From positions 25,503,967 through 25,567,966 of the forward strand of contig NC_062978.1 of assembly GCF_023078275.1 (NCBI RefSeq): 64,000 nucleotides of DNA, written 5' to 3'. How positions within the stretch are numbered: the stretch's first letter is position 1; the number at the start of each line of letters is the position of its first letter. Positions 1 through 11,455 of the stretch are shown piece after piece. This DNA is from Leguminivora glycinivorella. Lineage: Eukaryota > Arthropoda > Insecta > Lepidoptera > Tortricidae. The notes beneath the pieces were generated by a model. It was not told the origin of the DNA. It searched no databases and was given only the letters and a program-made list of their open reading frames with translations. The position numbers and the translations under genes were made by a program.

Positions 1-50
1 AGACATGGCGAAACTATAAGGGTTCCTAGTTGACTACGGAACCCTAAAAA
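1..50 (+). repeat. Right end of a TTCCG/CGGAA-ended dispersed element
   Basis: Matches the last 50 bases of the complete copy at 33417-33960 (ACATGGCGAAACTATAAGGG, then CGGAACCCTA) almost base for base. The rest of this copy lies outside the window. Confidence 0.8.
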
Positions 51-1490
51 GTGACAAAAAAGGAACATGAATAAACGAGCATAAATAAGAAATCATCCAG
101 GTTTGTAGAATTTGGAAAAATCACGCAGACCCGGCGGCGCCCGAACACTTATCGGCCGGAACAAATGTACTTATCAAAGTGCATGAATTATTACTTTGTG
201 ATACTGTACTTCATAACTGTTGTGGGTAGTTATATGTAAGTATAGCAACGAACTAGAATAATTACATGAGTCTCACTTAAGTTTAAAAATTATGCCATGG
301 GAATTAGGTTAGGAACGATAGAACAAAATATGTAGAGATTTTTCAAATCTAACCTTTAGAAGAGCGTGGCAATAGGAGCCAAAGCAATAGGAGGTCTTCG
401 AAAATGAGCATAGAGCCTCAATGGCAACTTCAACTATTGTAATACCTTATTCAACATAGGTATAAAAATGACTTATCTATAGATAAGTGATGCTGTTTTA
501 TTTCAATGTCTTTCAACGCATGTTGTCAAAGTCTTCGTAAAGGCTAGTAAAATAAATTAAAATCCACAACATGAAAAATGTGACGATAGCTAAAAAAAAT
601 GCTGCTTCTTATAGGTATCGTGTGTGAGAGATTCTAGTTTTGTGTAAGATACTAGCCAATTAATTGTGATGTCATTTAAAAGCTCGTTTAATAATCTTCA
701 AACTGGCAAGTTTCTATTTCACAGAAACTAATTAACAATTAAATTATACATATCTATAACGCTTAATTATACCAAACTAGACGAATTGTCCATTAGTTCT
801 AACTAGTACCTGTCTGCCATGTTTGACCCTTTTCGAGAGCTCCGCTCCGCAATATACTGTCATGACTCCATACAAAATGTAACGATTCTGATAATTAGAA
901 TCAACCACGCAGCATCTTTTCTCAGAATGGCCGAATTATCGAGTGACAGAAAAACTTCCAAAAATGGGACAGGATTTGAACGGCTGGCTGTAACGTTTGC
1001 GCCTGAACAATGGCAGCTACGAATGGGTATGGTCAGGTAGAACTTTTTGTGGGCACTGTATTAATATCGCAGCTCATAGGCAGCTCTTCTACCTTTGTTA
1101 TACGGCTCACAATTTGTCAAATAAGCTCGTATGCTTCTTTCATTCAGCTGCCGGCCAACCTTTGTTCTAACTTCGTGAATAAATTATTTTTTATACGTTC
1201 TTGTAAAAACGGAGTTAAGTCACTTTGGAAGTTATGTCGTGAACCATCGCTTTTGTATTCAATTTCTGTTGATAATGTCTTAAGCGCCGACGTGGTTAAA
1301 GTGCTTTTTATAAGATATATTATCTCCGTCAGTTTTCCCATAAGGCTGCTGGGTCCATTCAAATTAATGATCTCTAATATTTCCGTTTTGCTCACTCCGG
1401 AAATGATATTTGATGATGGGCTTTTGTATTTTCGTGCTCTATAACTACATAAGGCATTTTTAACTGCACAAAGTTTTTAAAAAAATATGT
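51..1490. other. AT-rich intergenic DNA, nothing recognised
   Basis: Read on both strands. The open frames at 819-1444 (plus) and 1144-1395 (minus) overlap each other, have no recognisable domains or biased codon use, and are not supported as genes. Confidence 0.4.
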
Positions 1491-1500
1491 CCCCTATGCG

Positions 1501-2729
1501 GTTTACTGACGATTCGCCAAAAAACGTTTCCCAAAGTTTCACATCCCAAACTATTTTTCCCAAATAAATGTTTGGCAAAACAACTTATCGCAAATTGACA
1601 TTTAGCAAAACCTTTTTTGGCAAGTATTTGTTTCCCAAAATATTTACTTGGTCAAATATCATTTTACCAAATATTATTTAGTCAAAGGTATTGTTAGGCA
1701 AAATTTCCATTTCCCAATATACCTATTGTAATTAAATGGCGCACTAGAAATTTGTTTGTTGATTTTATACTTTGTGTCCAAGATTTGTGTGAAATAATGT
1801 GTATGTCATACTTTTTTTCCTCCTGCTGCCAATGTCAAGGATGACATTTTCACTTACTTGTCCGGATACATTTCATTAAAAAGAAACCTTATGTTTTCAA
1901 GACCATTATGTTCTATTAATTTTTAATTACTTTAAAAAGCCATTTCCAGTTGGCTCACTGTCAACCTAACATGCTCCTCCTCGCTTCGCTCGTCGTCGCA
2001 CCTAAACTGACCCTGTCGCACACGAGTTTTCTGTTACAATACTAATAAAATGATTACATTACATTTATGCCTTGTAATATTTATTGCCAAACGTGGTTTT
2101 GCATGGTGTAATTTGTAGAAACATTTTTTGACAAAAAAATAGTTGACAAAATAATTTTGTCCAGTAGGCCTAGCACATGATGGCCGCGGGAGTATGTCGC
2201 CGCGAGATAGACTACCCGTCCTTATGTCATTAATACAGTTAGAAGAAGACGTGGCATCTATCTCGCGGCGACATACTCCCGCGGCCATCATGTGCTAGGC
2301 CTACAGTAATTAATTTGACAAAAATAAAGTTGAGCAAACTTTTCTTATCCAATTGAAGCCTTGGAAATAAAACTGAAATTATCATTTGACAATTTTAAGT
2401 TAAATTTGGCAAACAAATCTTCGGTAAATTAAATTAATCCCGTAGAAATGAAAATGCAAATGCCTAAATATTTTCGAAATTTGCGATGTGAAATTTTGAC
2501 CAAACATGTTTTTGGGATATAAGTTTTGCCATTAAAAACGTTTGCGAAATAAAGTTTTGTCTAAATAAAATTTGACTAAGTAAAATTGTGCCAAATGATA
2601 ATTTGACCAAACAAATTCATTGCGAAACATACCTTTGCCAAACAATACTTTGGGAAATGAAACTATTGCGATATGATTATTGGGAAATGAAATTTGACGA
2701 AACGTTTTTTGGCGAAACGGCAGGATACC
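1501..2729. mobile_element. Foldback/MULE-like element with 10-bp target duplication
   Basis: Flanked by the direct repeat CCCCTATGCG at 1491-1500 and 2730-2739. Just inside lie inverted ends: TTCGCCAAAAAACGTTTC near 1513 and its exact reverse complement near 2698. Both arms (about 1510-1710 and 2310-2720) are made of degenerate short units of the form TTTGGC/CAAA/TTGCC with AT filler. The middle (about 1720-2080) differs from the arms. No transposase is visible. Target duplications of 9-10 bp and terminal arms built of small subrepeats are features of foldback and Mutator-type elements; placement in that group is inference. Confidence 0.7.
2164..2304. mobile_element. Perfect 47-bp palindromic MITE inside the foldback element
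   Basis: Arms 2164-2210 and 2258-2304 are exact reverse complements (outer GTAGGCCTAGCACATGATGG), separated by a 47-base loop. The arms are GC-rich while the host sequence is AT-rich. The lack of any arm mismatch points to a recent insertion. I could not settle the target duplication; AGTA occurs at the left border and just past the right border. Confidence 0.75.
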
Positions 2730-2865
2730 CCCCTATGCGCATCATGAAATTGATTGAACTTTGATGAATCGCATGGATGCGCCGTCAAAATCGTCCTACG
2801 AATGAACATAAAATCGACATAAAACGTTAAATTCAAAGTCCTATCATAATTTGTTGTCAACATAT

Positions 2866-3016
2866 CCTGCCGGTATATTATGCTTCCAATTTTATCACTT
2901 ATCTATGTGGATAAAGTATCCGTCACGCTTTGGCAAGTATGTCAGTGTGAGAGTGAAAGATGTCTTATCCACGTGGATGAGTGATAAATTGGAAGCATAC
3001 CTAATACGCCAGCAGG
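2866..3016. mobile_element. Short palindromic MITE (about 150 bp)
   Basis: Outer CCTGC...GCAGG, then TATGCTTCCAAT near 2879 and its complement ATTGGAAGCATA ending near 2999. The inner arms share ATCACTTATC/TGTGGATA against TATCCACGTGG. It has a central spacer and no coding capacity. Confidence 0.65.
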
Positions 3017-3239
3017 TCTGACTCAGTACACTAACCTATGTTCAATTGTTCAGTATCTTCCACTCCTTCTATTATCTTAGTATCACAATTAAAGTGAATT
3101 TAGTACCATCAAAAACTCTAGGACTAGACACAATATGTTTTATAAGCGTTCAAGTCAAGCTCATGTTATTTCAGAATGTCGATGTCCATTTAAATTAATG
3201 TGTCATTTCGATTGTATGCGGCGGCGGCTGATTACTAGT

Positions 3240-3660
3240 CATGAACACATATTACCTACCCATACAACCATTTCGGTCGCAAAATCTTCAAATCAGTAAC
3301 TAACTGTCAAATGTGACATAACGCGTGGTAACGTCGTGCAAACAATGCGACCGTATTGATACAATAACAAAATGTAGTCGGCGTGTGCACTTGTTACGGT
3401 AACAAAATGTGTACGAATCTGTGGCTGTCAATGTCACTGTCAGAACGATTTTTAACGACACTTTCTTAGTCGACGTATGCACACATAACGGTAACAACAA
3501 GTGGACGAATTTGTAACTGTCATTGTCACTGTCAGAACGGTTTCTGACAGTGACATTGACAGAATTTGTACACACATGTGTAGGTCTGATTACCGAACTG
3601 CTCCTAAACCACTGTAACCGCAAATGACAATCTGAAATACGAAGGTTTCTCAAACTGTCT
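3240..3660. repeat. Repeated GTAACAAAATGTGTACG motifs and a near-perfect 21-bp hairpin
   Basis: The motif 'cggtaacaa..tg.gtacga' occurs near 3397 and 3488, each followed by CTGTCA.TGTCACTGTCAGAACG. A hairpin (3517-3537 against 3542-3562, one mismatch) sits at the centre. The same GGTAAC/GTGTACG vocabulary returns near 4610 and 5070-5230, so this may be one end of a degraded DNA transposon covering 3.2-5.3 kb. Confidence 0.4.
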
Positions 3661-3967
3661 TGTGAAGTTGTGGACTGGTTGCTTTGAATCATTTAAATAT
3701 GAGCGAATTAAATAATAATAAACAACGACGACCATTTAAGCACTCTTCGTCATTTTATAGAAATGTGGGAAAGTTAAGAAAAGTGCAGAATGAATACAAA
3801 TAGATAAGCACTTTATAGTTACTTAATGTATTAAATATATAATTTTGAATTCTTATTGATAAAAATGATGTGTAGTGTTGCTTTACACAATAAAAGTAGG
3901 TATCAAATGAAATAGAGTATTTACTGTGATATTAATAGAATTTCTGTTGCGCAATAATAGTTTTTTT

Positions 3968-4205
3968 CAGTACAGATGCTGCTTTTTTTTAACGCAGTAG
4001 TGCGAGCAAATCAAGCAATGATTCATTTCTTGTCTGGTTGAAACTCTTAGCTTAGATTTAGGTACTGAAAATCGTCGTACAATACTCGTGCGAAAAGGAC
4101 ATTCACAACTCGTGTCGATTTAAAACACTCCCTTCGTTCGTGTATTAATTTATCGCTACTCGTATCGATTTTCCTCTTTTCCGCACTCGTATCTACAAGT
4201 ATTTT
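3968..4205 (+). repeat. CAGTACAGATG-family repeat, copy 1 (diverged)
   Basis: Shares the order CAGTACAGATG - poly(T) - GTCGTAC - CTCGTGTCGATTTAAAAC - CTCCCTTCG - ATCGC.ACTCG with copies at 17350, 29317 and 33961. This is the most diverged copy. Confidence 0.7.
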
Positions 4206-5510
4206 GTTTGGGTTACAAAAAAAACACATTATTTACTCTAATACGTTTCATTTATGTCTCTTTAACATTACAAATTTGTGGACACTTATCTCTACAAAAA
4301 TCTTGACAAAAGAAGAGACAAGATCGCTGAAATTAATGTTGATAGTAATATTAATGACGACTACTTCAACAAGTGTCAATTGTGAAATGCCGCAAAATAC
4401 TAGTTGCTCTATAGAAGACCATAATAATATGATCCCCGATCCTTTACAACCCAGCAGCTCGGTACGCACGTTACAATTTTTTTTTTATCTTCTTTAGTGA
4501 GGACAACTGAGGACGACGCCATATTTAATTGTTTATAAAGTTTGAGGATACCTGGAAAAAATGAATACAAGAAGCCATTTTGTAAATCCAATAAATATTC
4601 GCTGCTTTCGGTCACGCGTGTACGCTGCGACCATTTTGCGACCGTTTGTTGACCGTTTGGTTTTACCGTTTGGCGACTGTTTTTTACATGGAATATTACC
4701 CAGTATTAATCCATATTTTAACAACTTTATTGGTTTTCTAGGCATTATTTTTATTATTTCAGTATAGTATATGCACCGGAGCACTAAAACTTCACCAAAC
4801 TACGCAAACACCGAGTAGTCAATAATATTATTACTGGTTAAACTGAGGTAAATTGATGGCGCGTTGATAAATTTAGACTTATTTTATGAAATCACTCGAG
4901 CAATTTAATTGGCCATGGTAATTAGCCCACATTATATTACAAATGCAAACAATATTTATCTTTAACAAATTCTTACGATTTTATTTATTTTTTACTTTGA
5001 CGTCTCTGACAGTCGCCATTTGAAAAGAATGAAATGAACGAATGATTTTGGGAAAGTAGTCGCCAAACGGTAACAATGTGTGTACGCGTAGTGCACACTT
5101 CTGTCACTTCTGTGACCATTTGTGCCTGTTACCAATCGTCCCCATTTGGGTCGCCTCGACTAAACGTCGACCGTACTGCGACTAAGCATTGAGACCCGAA
5201 GACCTGTGTGTACACAAAATAGGACGATTTGCGTAGGAACGGCGACCGATTATGGTTATATAGGTAATTGAAGATAGACCCATTCAGATTATAGGGAGAA
5301 AACATGTGTACACCAAAATATGTTTTGAAATTTTAGATTAGGTACCTAGTTACCTACGTTACTTGATAGCGTTAATGTCACAGAAAATGTAAGTATTTCT
5401 AGTAAAAGTAACGAACCTTTTGTTTTTGTTAAAAAACGCATGGTAGAGTGTTTGCAGTGCCCGTAAAGTTCGCCTTTAGGAAGTTATTACACTAATTTCG
5501 AGAGTCATAA
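4206..5510. other. Possible degraded DNA transposon body; no intact gene
   Basis: Contains the repeated words GCGACC/GACCGTTTG around 4628-4680 and, in the opposite sense, AGTCGCCAAACGGTAAC near 5057, with further GTGTGTACGCG and GTCGACC words up to 5260. Inverted subterminal repeats like these suggest a decayed cut-and-paste element, but no transposase motif is readable. Short open frames at 4204-4497 (plus), 4533-4784 (minus) and 4561-4767 (plus) overlap each other and carry no known domain. Confidence 0.3.
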
Positions 5511-5517
5511 GGTTGAA

Positions 5518-5750
5518 ATGGAGTTGGAGAAAGGTATTACAAACATGAACGTGGAAGGAAGTAACGGGAGAGGAAAACCGAGGAAAATGTGGATGGACTG
5601 TGTGAGAGATGATATGAAACGAATGCAATTAAAAATAAGATGACGGGCGCGAGTTGTATGGAAGAGGTTAGAGGAAGACATGCTGCGCCGACCTCAAGTG
5701 ACTGGGATAAGGGCAAGCGAATGATGACGCTATGAACATTTTGTAATGTT
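5518..5750 (+). pseudogene. 3' end of an RTE/LINE ORF2, broken
   Basis: Translation from 5518 gives ...GSNGRGKPRKMWMDCVRDDM and, after a stop and a frame change, ADP/APT...DWDKGK-type sequence followed by a GAATGATGAC tail. This is the pattern of the extreme C-terminus of lepidopteran LINE reverse transcriptases (GRGRPKK.W.DCV..DM ... W...CADP..WDKGK). Stop at about 5641 and at least one frameshift: a dead 5'-truncated copy. Confidence 0.75.
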
Positions 5751-6479
5751 GCCAGCTTAATTTAGCTTAGTAGTAATAAGCATTGCGTCTCGTGTTTACT
5801 TCAAACTCTGATAAACTATGACCTAATAACAAAGTAAAACTCTTGAATGAAACCGTTGAGACTATGTACAATTCTACATAGAATTTACAACTGTATATTT
5901 TTCGATAAGTCAATCAGTTAAATGTAGCTAATTTTATGTTCGTTAGAAACGGTTACCTGAAGATATCATAGAGTAACCTTTAAAATTCACAAACTGAGTA
6001 TATCTCGCATGTTTCATGTACCTACTTCAAGAAAATAGATACTATAAGATAGTTTTGTCTTAAAAATCGGATGTGTTCTTTCGAATCATACGGATGTGTT
6101 TACTTATTAAACATTGATTGACATGCCCTGCTGTAAATAATATTGCCATCAATTGACTTTCTGCCCCGTAAGCGTCACGTTCTCTAGAATTTGGGTGTGT
6201 AGTGCTAATGGGTTAGTTGACAGACGTGGCGTTTATCGCCGTCCTTGACACAGAGACGCGTGCACAACACCTCATTGTGGCTGCAACCTTGCAAAAACGC
6301 GCGATAACCGACGTCGACGACGCCCCACACCAAACACAAGTGAATGGAGATAAAAATACGCTATTTGTACCGACGCGTTTAGAGGTTAGAAACTTTAAGA
6401 CGCTCCGTTCCGATCTGTATTCGGCCGCCTCTAATAGAAAGCGGGGTCTCGAAAAGTACCATGAAAAATATCTAGATTC
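5751..6479. other. AT-rich upstream flank of the Sprouty promoter
   Basis: No gene, RNA or repeat recognised. The frames running from about 6213 into the CpG block on both strands look like composition artefacts. Confidence 0.4.
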
Positions 6480-7560
6480 TCCATCGTGTGCACGGCCGAT
6501 GCAGGACGAAAGTGGGCGGTATCTCGGTGGCGCGACTCTCGCCAACCGGAAACCCAATTCCCGGATGCGGCTGCGCGGGGGATCTCGCCGGAAGCTCGGT
6601 AAACGAGCACATCCGCTGCCGCCGCCCGCGCCGCAAAATTTGGCACCGCTCGCGCTCGCAGCCCGCTTCCGGCCTCCCCCCTCGCACCCGGCGCTGGCGA
6701 GAATAGCGGCCAACCGCTCCGTGTACGCGGTTCATTCAGTATGGCCGCCTTCCATTCATAAAAAGGCGCAGCGCGGCGGCGGAGGCGCGCGGGGCGGCGG
6801 CGCGGCCTCGCCCGCCGCGCCGCGCCCGCGCCCGACGCCAGTGCGGAATGTGCCAGCGAACGGAACGGTCGTTTCGTCGGAGCGTAGCGCTAGCGCTCCC
6901 GGTTTTCCATTAAAATGTGTATAAGAATAAGTGCAGTGAACCCGCACGAGTTCGGAACGGTAACAAAAAACGCCGTCATCGAGATCAGGAGTAGAAATCA
7001 ACGAAGAACTTCACCGAGGAAGTGAGTAGCGGCCATATTGCAGTGATAACCGCGCGGCGGGCGGACGAGAATCGAGGCCGGTGCGTGGGCCGCCCCTCCC
7101 GCGCCAGGTGCCTGCCGCTCCGGGCCGCGCCGGTCTTACGAACCTTCCTGTGGATTTGCGCGACCGAAATTCGGTGGTTGAGCCGTATTTTTGTGTGTCA
7201 GTGGTTGTTACGGCGCGGCCCAGGCGTGGCAGGGTCGTCCGACCGCCAAGTGTTGTGTGTGGGGCTGGAGCCCCGAGTGCCCTTGTGCGATGTGTGTAGG
7301 AGATGTGTGACCGTGGAACGTCCGTTTTGTAAGTACATAAGGCAATAATGACGTGGGATCGCCCACCGGTCACAGTCGCTACGAGGCGGATGAGCGGCGA
7401 CAGTTTTCGTCACGTAGCGCGTAGGAAGTGATTCCTCGGAATGCGATGGAATCAAAGTGGCATGAATGACGAGTAGCGTCGCTAGCCTCGCTCGCTCGCC
7501 GTCCGGTCGGCCGCTACGCACGTGTGCCCGCTCGCTCCGAGAACCTTCTCTACTACTTCA
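6480..7560 (+). promoter_or_regulatory. CpG-rich promoter block of the Sprouty transcription unit
   Basis: This kilobase is strongly GC- and CpG-rich while both flanks are AT-rich. It holds TCAGT at 6736-6740, an A/T box CATAAAAAG near 6757, and two donors pointing downstream (7022 and 7329). Long open frames on both strands here are a by-product of low stop-codon density. It is the best promoter candidate for the only clear gene in the window; RNA evidence is needed to fix the start. Confidence 0.55.
6736..7021 (+). other. sty: Putative noncoding first exon of Sprouty (5' UTR)
   Basis: An arthropod-type initiator TCAGT sits at 6736-6740 in a CpG-rich block, and a good splice donor GTGAGT begins at 7022 after GAGGAA. 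The nearest downstream acceptor in front of coding sequence on this strand is at 19210. The link to the Sprouty exon is inferred from strand, the absence of any other gene between, and the lack of a coding start before 19268. The transcription start could lie elsewhere in 6700-6960. A second donor GTAAGT at 7329 could serve an alternative first exon. Confidence 0.5.
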
Positions 7561-10500
7561 CGTACCATCATTACATTACGGATATCAACTATCCAACCAA
7601 GCCCTCAAAATGTACATACAGACGCCTCACGCCACGTTCCTCTCAATGATTTCTAGTACGTTTATCAGAACACGTAGATATCACTAGTTTCCTTGACGCC
7701 AGACTCATTAATTACCGTGAGAATGTAAACAAACATGCTGAGAGTTCATTTATGAATCAGCTGGTCTAGATCTGTTCCAAAATGATCAAGCAACCAAATT
7801 ATAATAATTATTTTTAACAGCAGTGGGCGAATTTCAACGATAACTTTATAACTGAACATTATATTCAAAGTTATAGCGATAAAGAATAGTAAACAATGAT
7901 GCCTGTTATTGCTGTTAATATCTTTAACGAACTCGCAGATAGTTTTAAATTTAGACAAAACAACGTAGATATTCATTGAAGATTTGATTACACAACGGCA
8001 CTGTGGCAAATGATACGGCTTCTAAATCTCATCTCAATAGAAAACAACTTGATTTTCGGTCCACTTAGTCAACTTAATCTAGTTATTGCCACATGGACGA
8101 CCGATATGCAAGCTCTGAGAGATCAGGTCATTATGCTATGATACTGTGGAATTTGCGGACAGTGTCCAAAGACTTGGCCAAAATATTCAGAGAATTCATA
8201 GAAAATTAAGAAACTTTTAATGTCAGAAGTTCAGAACGATTTGACCACCATACAATATATGACAAGTATCAACATCAATATCTGTCAAATTGTTTGATTG
8301 ATCAGTGCCTATGCCTACTCTTAGATTGATAGATGATAAAGGAATATCTTTAATCTCTTTTCTGATCCCTTAATTTTGACCACTAGCATTACTTACAAGA
8401 TATCAGACCTGGAGTTTAACCTACCTCGTAACCTCTCGTACGTTTAAACATGGATACAATACATAAGAAAATACCTACGTTAGTTCAATGCATAAATAAA
8501 TATAAGATACACAGGCTAAATCACTACATATCATTCATATTCTAATTTTTTTTTGTTATCTTTCATTTACACGAGGCCAATGACCACGAGAATCCAGAGC
8601 CAATACACATTTCAAACCATTAAATTTGATAACTTTCTCAACAGACTGGCTTCATCAATAACGTATGTTATTTTTGTGTAGGCTTACAATGGTCGATAAC
8701 GTTCAACACTTAAATAAGCCCATTAATGTTGTTTGCTGAATTTATTTAGTCATATCTGCCGTTTATGAAACCATGTCGACTAATAGTCACACCTAAACCA
8801 AGTCAGATTTTTGAGCTGGTTTTGGATTAAATTTTGCAGATTACTGAATAAAGCTGCGTAATTTTTCAGTACATGGCTTCATTTAAGAACTGTGTTATGC
8901 CTCAACGACAACAGCGACCGATAATATCAAAACCAGATGTTACTGCCACTTGCCTTGCTAGGTTGCTACTGTCTGTCTTGGTACTTCGTTTGGATCCCGG
9001 CACATCCCGCCGCCACACGTGACGCAAATTACTACGACAACTAAATTGTCATTACGATAGACATAATGACTACAGCTATTGGTCACAAATGGTCAATAAA
9101 CTCAAATTATCACGGTGACATGAATCATCAGTCAGTTAGTCGTGTATATTATTTAAGATGCAAGTTTCAGTTTGAAAAGTCTAAGCAAGGCGCAAGCAAC
9201 AACAGCAGTTACTTCATAATTTCCTCTTGTGTGTCAGGATTCTTTTGGTCATTTGCCACAATTCGGGGGAACTTTTATATCTATAGTGTTAAAGCTATTG
9301 AATAACTTCATCTAACCACTAGAAAGGGCAAAATGAGTTGAGTCTTCTTAAGAAGAAGATTGTGTTACTGCTACAGCATTCGGTTGCAATGGTGATGGCA
9401 AAATATTCGTGGAGAAAACGAATGCTTAAGGAAGTTAAAATATTTCATTTGGACAACCCGACATGGGTTGACCAATGGCGAAATTATTTCCAGGAAGCGC
9501 GGTTATCATATTACAGTTGTATTTTGTAGATTATTAAAATATGGTTCGGCTTCGGACTGTAAAAGCATTCCGCTGAACACGTATAAAACATTGCTAGGTT
9601 GTTAAAAGCGTGTCATTGAACTCTTTTCGTCATATTAGTAATAGATTGACAGGATTTATAGATCTATTTCCAGCTGCACTTGCCCTGATTTGCAACAATA
9701 AGTATTACTAAATTGAAATAGATTTAATAGTTCAAACATTGTTAACAGAAATCGCAACCCAACATGTTAAATTGTAAGGTTTTCCCAATTTTACGTTTTC
9801 CGAATTCTAACCGGAGAATGAAACTGTTATTTCCGTGTTGGTGTGGTGTGGTTGTAGTGCCGTTTGGTATTCGTTTTACTTTTTAGTAGTTTTTAATTTA
9901 ACTGGACAAGAACTTTAAATCACACTGAAATTTACCGATCTGTTTTACATAATAAGCATAGAGTCGTAACCAATAAGAAAATATTGTAAGAAGTTTCATT
10001 TAGATATATTCCTGTATAATAAGGAAAGCTAGGTAAAAGGAGACCGAGAAAGTAGAACAATAATGAATTGCATATAACATATTAAAAAGAAAGCTGAGGA
10101 TTTGTATTTAACATCTGTAGCAATACTAGGAACATAGTAAGGAACGTAAGGATTTTGTGTTCAAAGCGTCAACAGTGGGATGTTGCGATAAAAGCAAACG
10201 GTGAACTTAATCAGCATACCTACCTTATTAGGGATACTTTTGTAAAGTGCCAAAACCCCTACTCAAGTCTATTAATATGGGACATTGAATCCTTGTGGAT
10301 ACTGATCACTGGTGGCTGTGCTGTGGGAATAATTTAGTAGAGTGGAATTTTGGACATCAGTAACTGCCCCAGCTGCTTTTGATTTCACATGCACTCCCAG
10401 CAAAATGTTATTCAGTGAATTACTTTCTATCCTATATTTATATAAATTAGGTTCTACGACACCAAAATAGTAGAAAATAAATAGGACTTATTACACAAAG

Positions 10501-11191
10501 CTATATTACATTGACCATTTGCGAAAAGTTGACCTTACCTCACCATTTAGTATCACGCGTGTCATCATACATATCTTATTTCAGAGTAGTGTTCAATTCA
10601 GACTAGTCAGTAGTATATCAAATAACACAATGTTACATCAAAATAACGCTTTGATGATTTGATGAGCAATGTATAAAATTGAACTGATATATTTCATGAA
10701 GAGCGCAATAATCGTATAAAATCTCATCTTAAACATCATAGATTCCACAGATTACAAGACCACTGTTGTCCTAACCGTTTTACGGAAATTATTCTACGCA
10801 TGTATTCAAAAAATTAAATCCGGTAAAAACTCATCTATATCTGACACACACACTGCAGCCATTCCATTCCACTGAGCCAAAGATGGGAGGCTTAAAAGCA
10901 GATGATGTAATTGAACAAAAAACTGTAAGGATACCCCACAGACGGATTACACAGACAAGTTGTAGTTAAACGATAAATTAGTAGGAATTGACTGGTACAG
11001 ACATTTTGCTTGTCTTAAATGACGCCACGCTCATTTGTTTAGTGCTCCTATTGCTTAGGCGAGGCTAATGATGTAAAGAAAGTGTATTTGATCAAGACAA
11101 CTAATTTGATATTCTCAACGACCTTGACCAGGATACAGACAGTTCCAGGCTTAAGTGGAGTTTGGAGATAATTTCACAAAGCTGATCCAAG

Positions 11192-11455
11192 TTAAATAAA
11201 TAATTATTATAGGACTTCTTACACAGATTGACTGGAATCCCACGGTATTAGCTCAAGAAGGCTTGTATTGTGGGTGGGTACTCAGAGAACGATATACATA
11301 ATATACAAATACTTATACGTATACATAGAAGACATCCATAACTCAGGAACAAATATCTGTGCTCATCACACAAATAAATGCCCTTACCGGGATTAGAACC
11401 CAGGACCGCGGCTTAGCAGGCAGGGTCACTGTGCGCTAGGCCAGATCGGCCGTCT
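11192..11455 (-). mobile_element. tRNA-derived SINE, copy 1
   Basis: On the minus strand: a tRNA-like head with a B-box-like GGTTCTAATCCC, GGTCCTGGG and CCTGCCTGCTAAGCCGCGG, then the body GCATTTATTTGTGTGATGAG, CCTGAGTTATGGATG and GTGGGATTCCAGTCAATCTG, and a (TAAA)-type tail at 11192-11204. The same order is present at 35516 and 42050, and a head-only copy at 27579. Confidence 0.8.

Noticed and set aside
6213..6924. Long overlapping frames on both strands (166 and 235 codons) upstream of the Sprouty promoter
   Set aside because: They arise where the sequence becomes CpG-rich; no recognisable domain, start well inside AT-rich DNA, and both strands are open at once.
7011..7521. Several frames of 70-120 codons in the CpG block
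   Set aside because: Same composition effect; overlapping on both strands and interrupted by good splice donors at 7022 and 7329.
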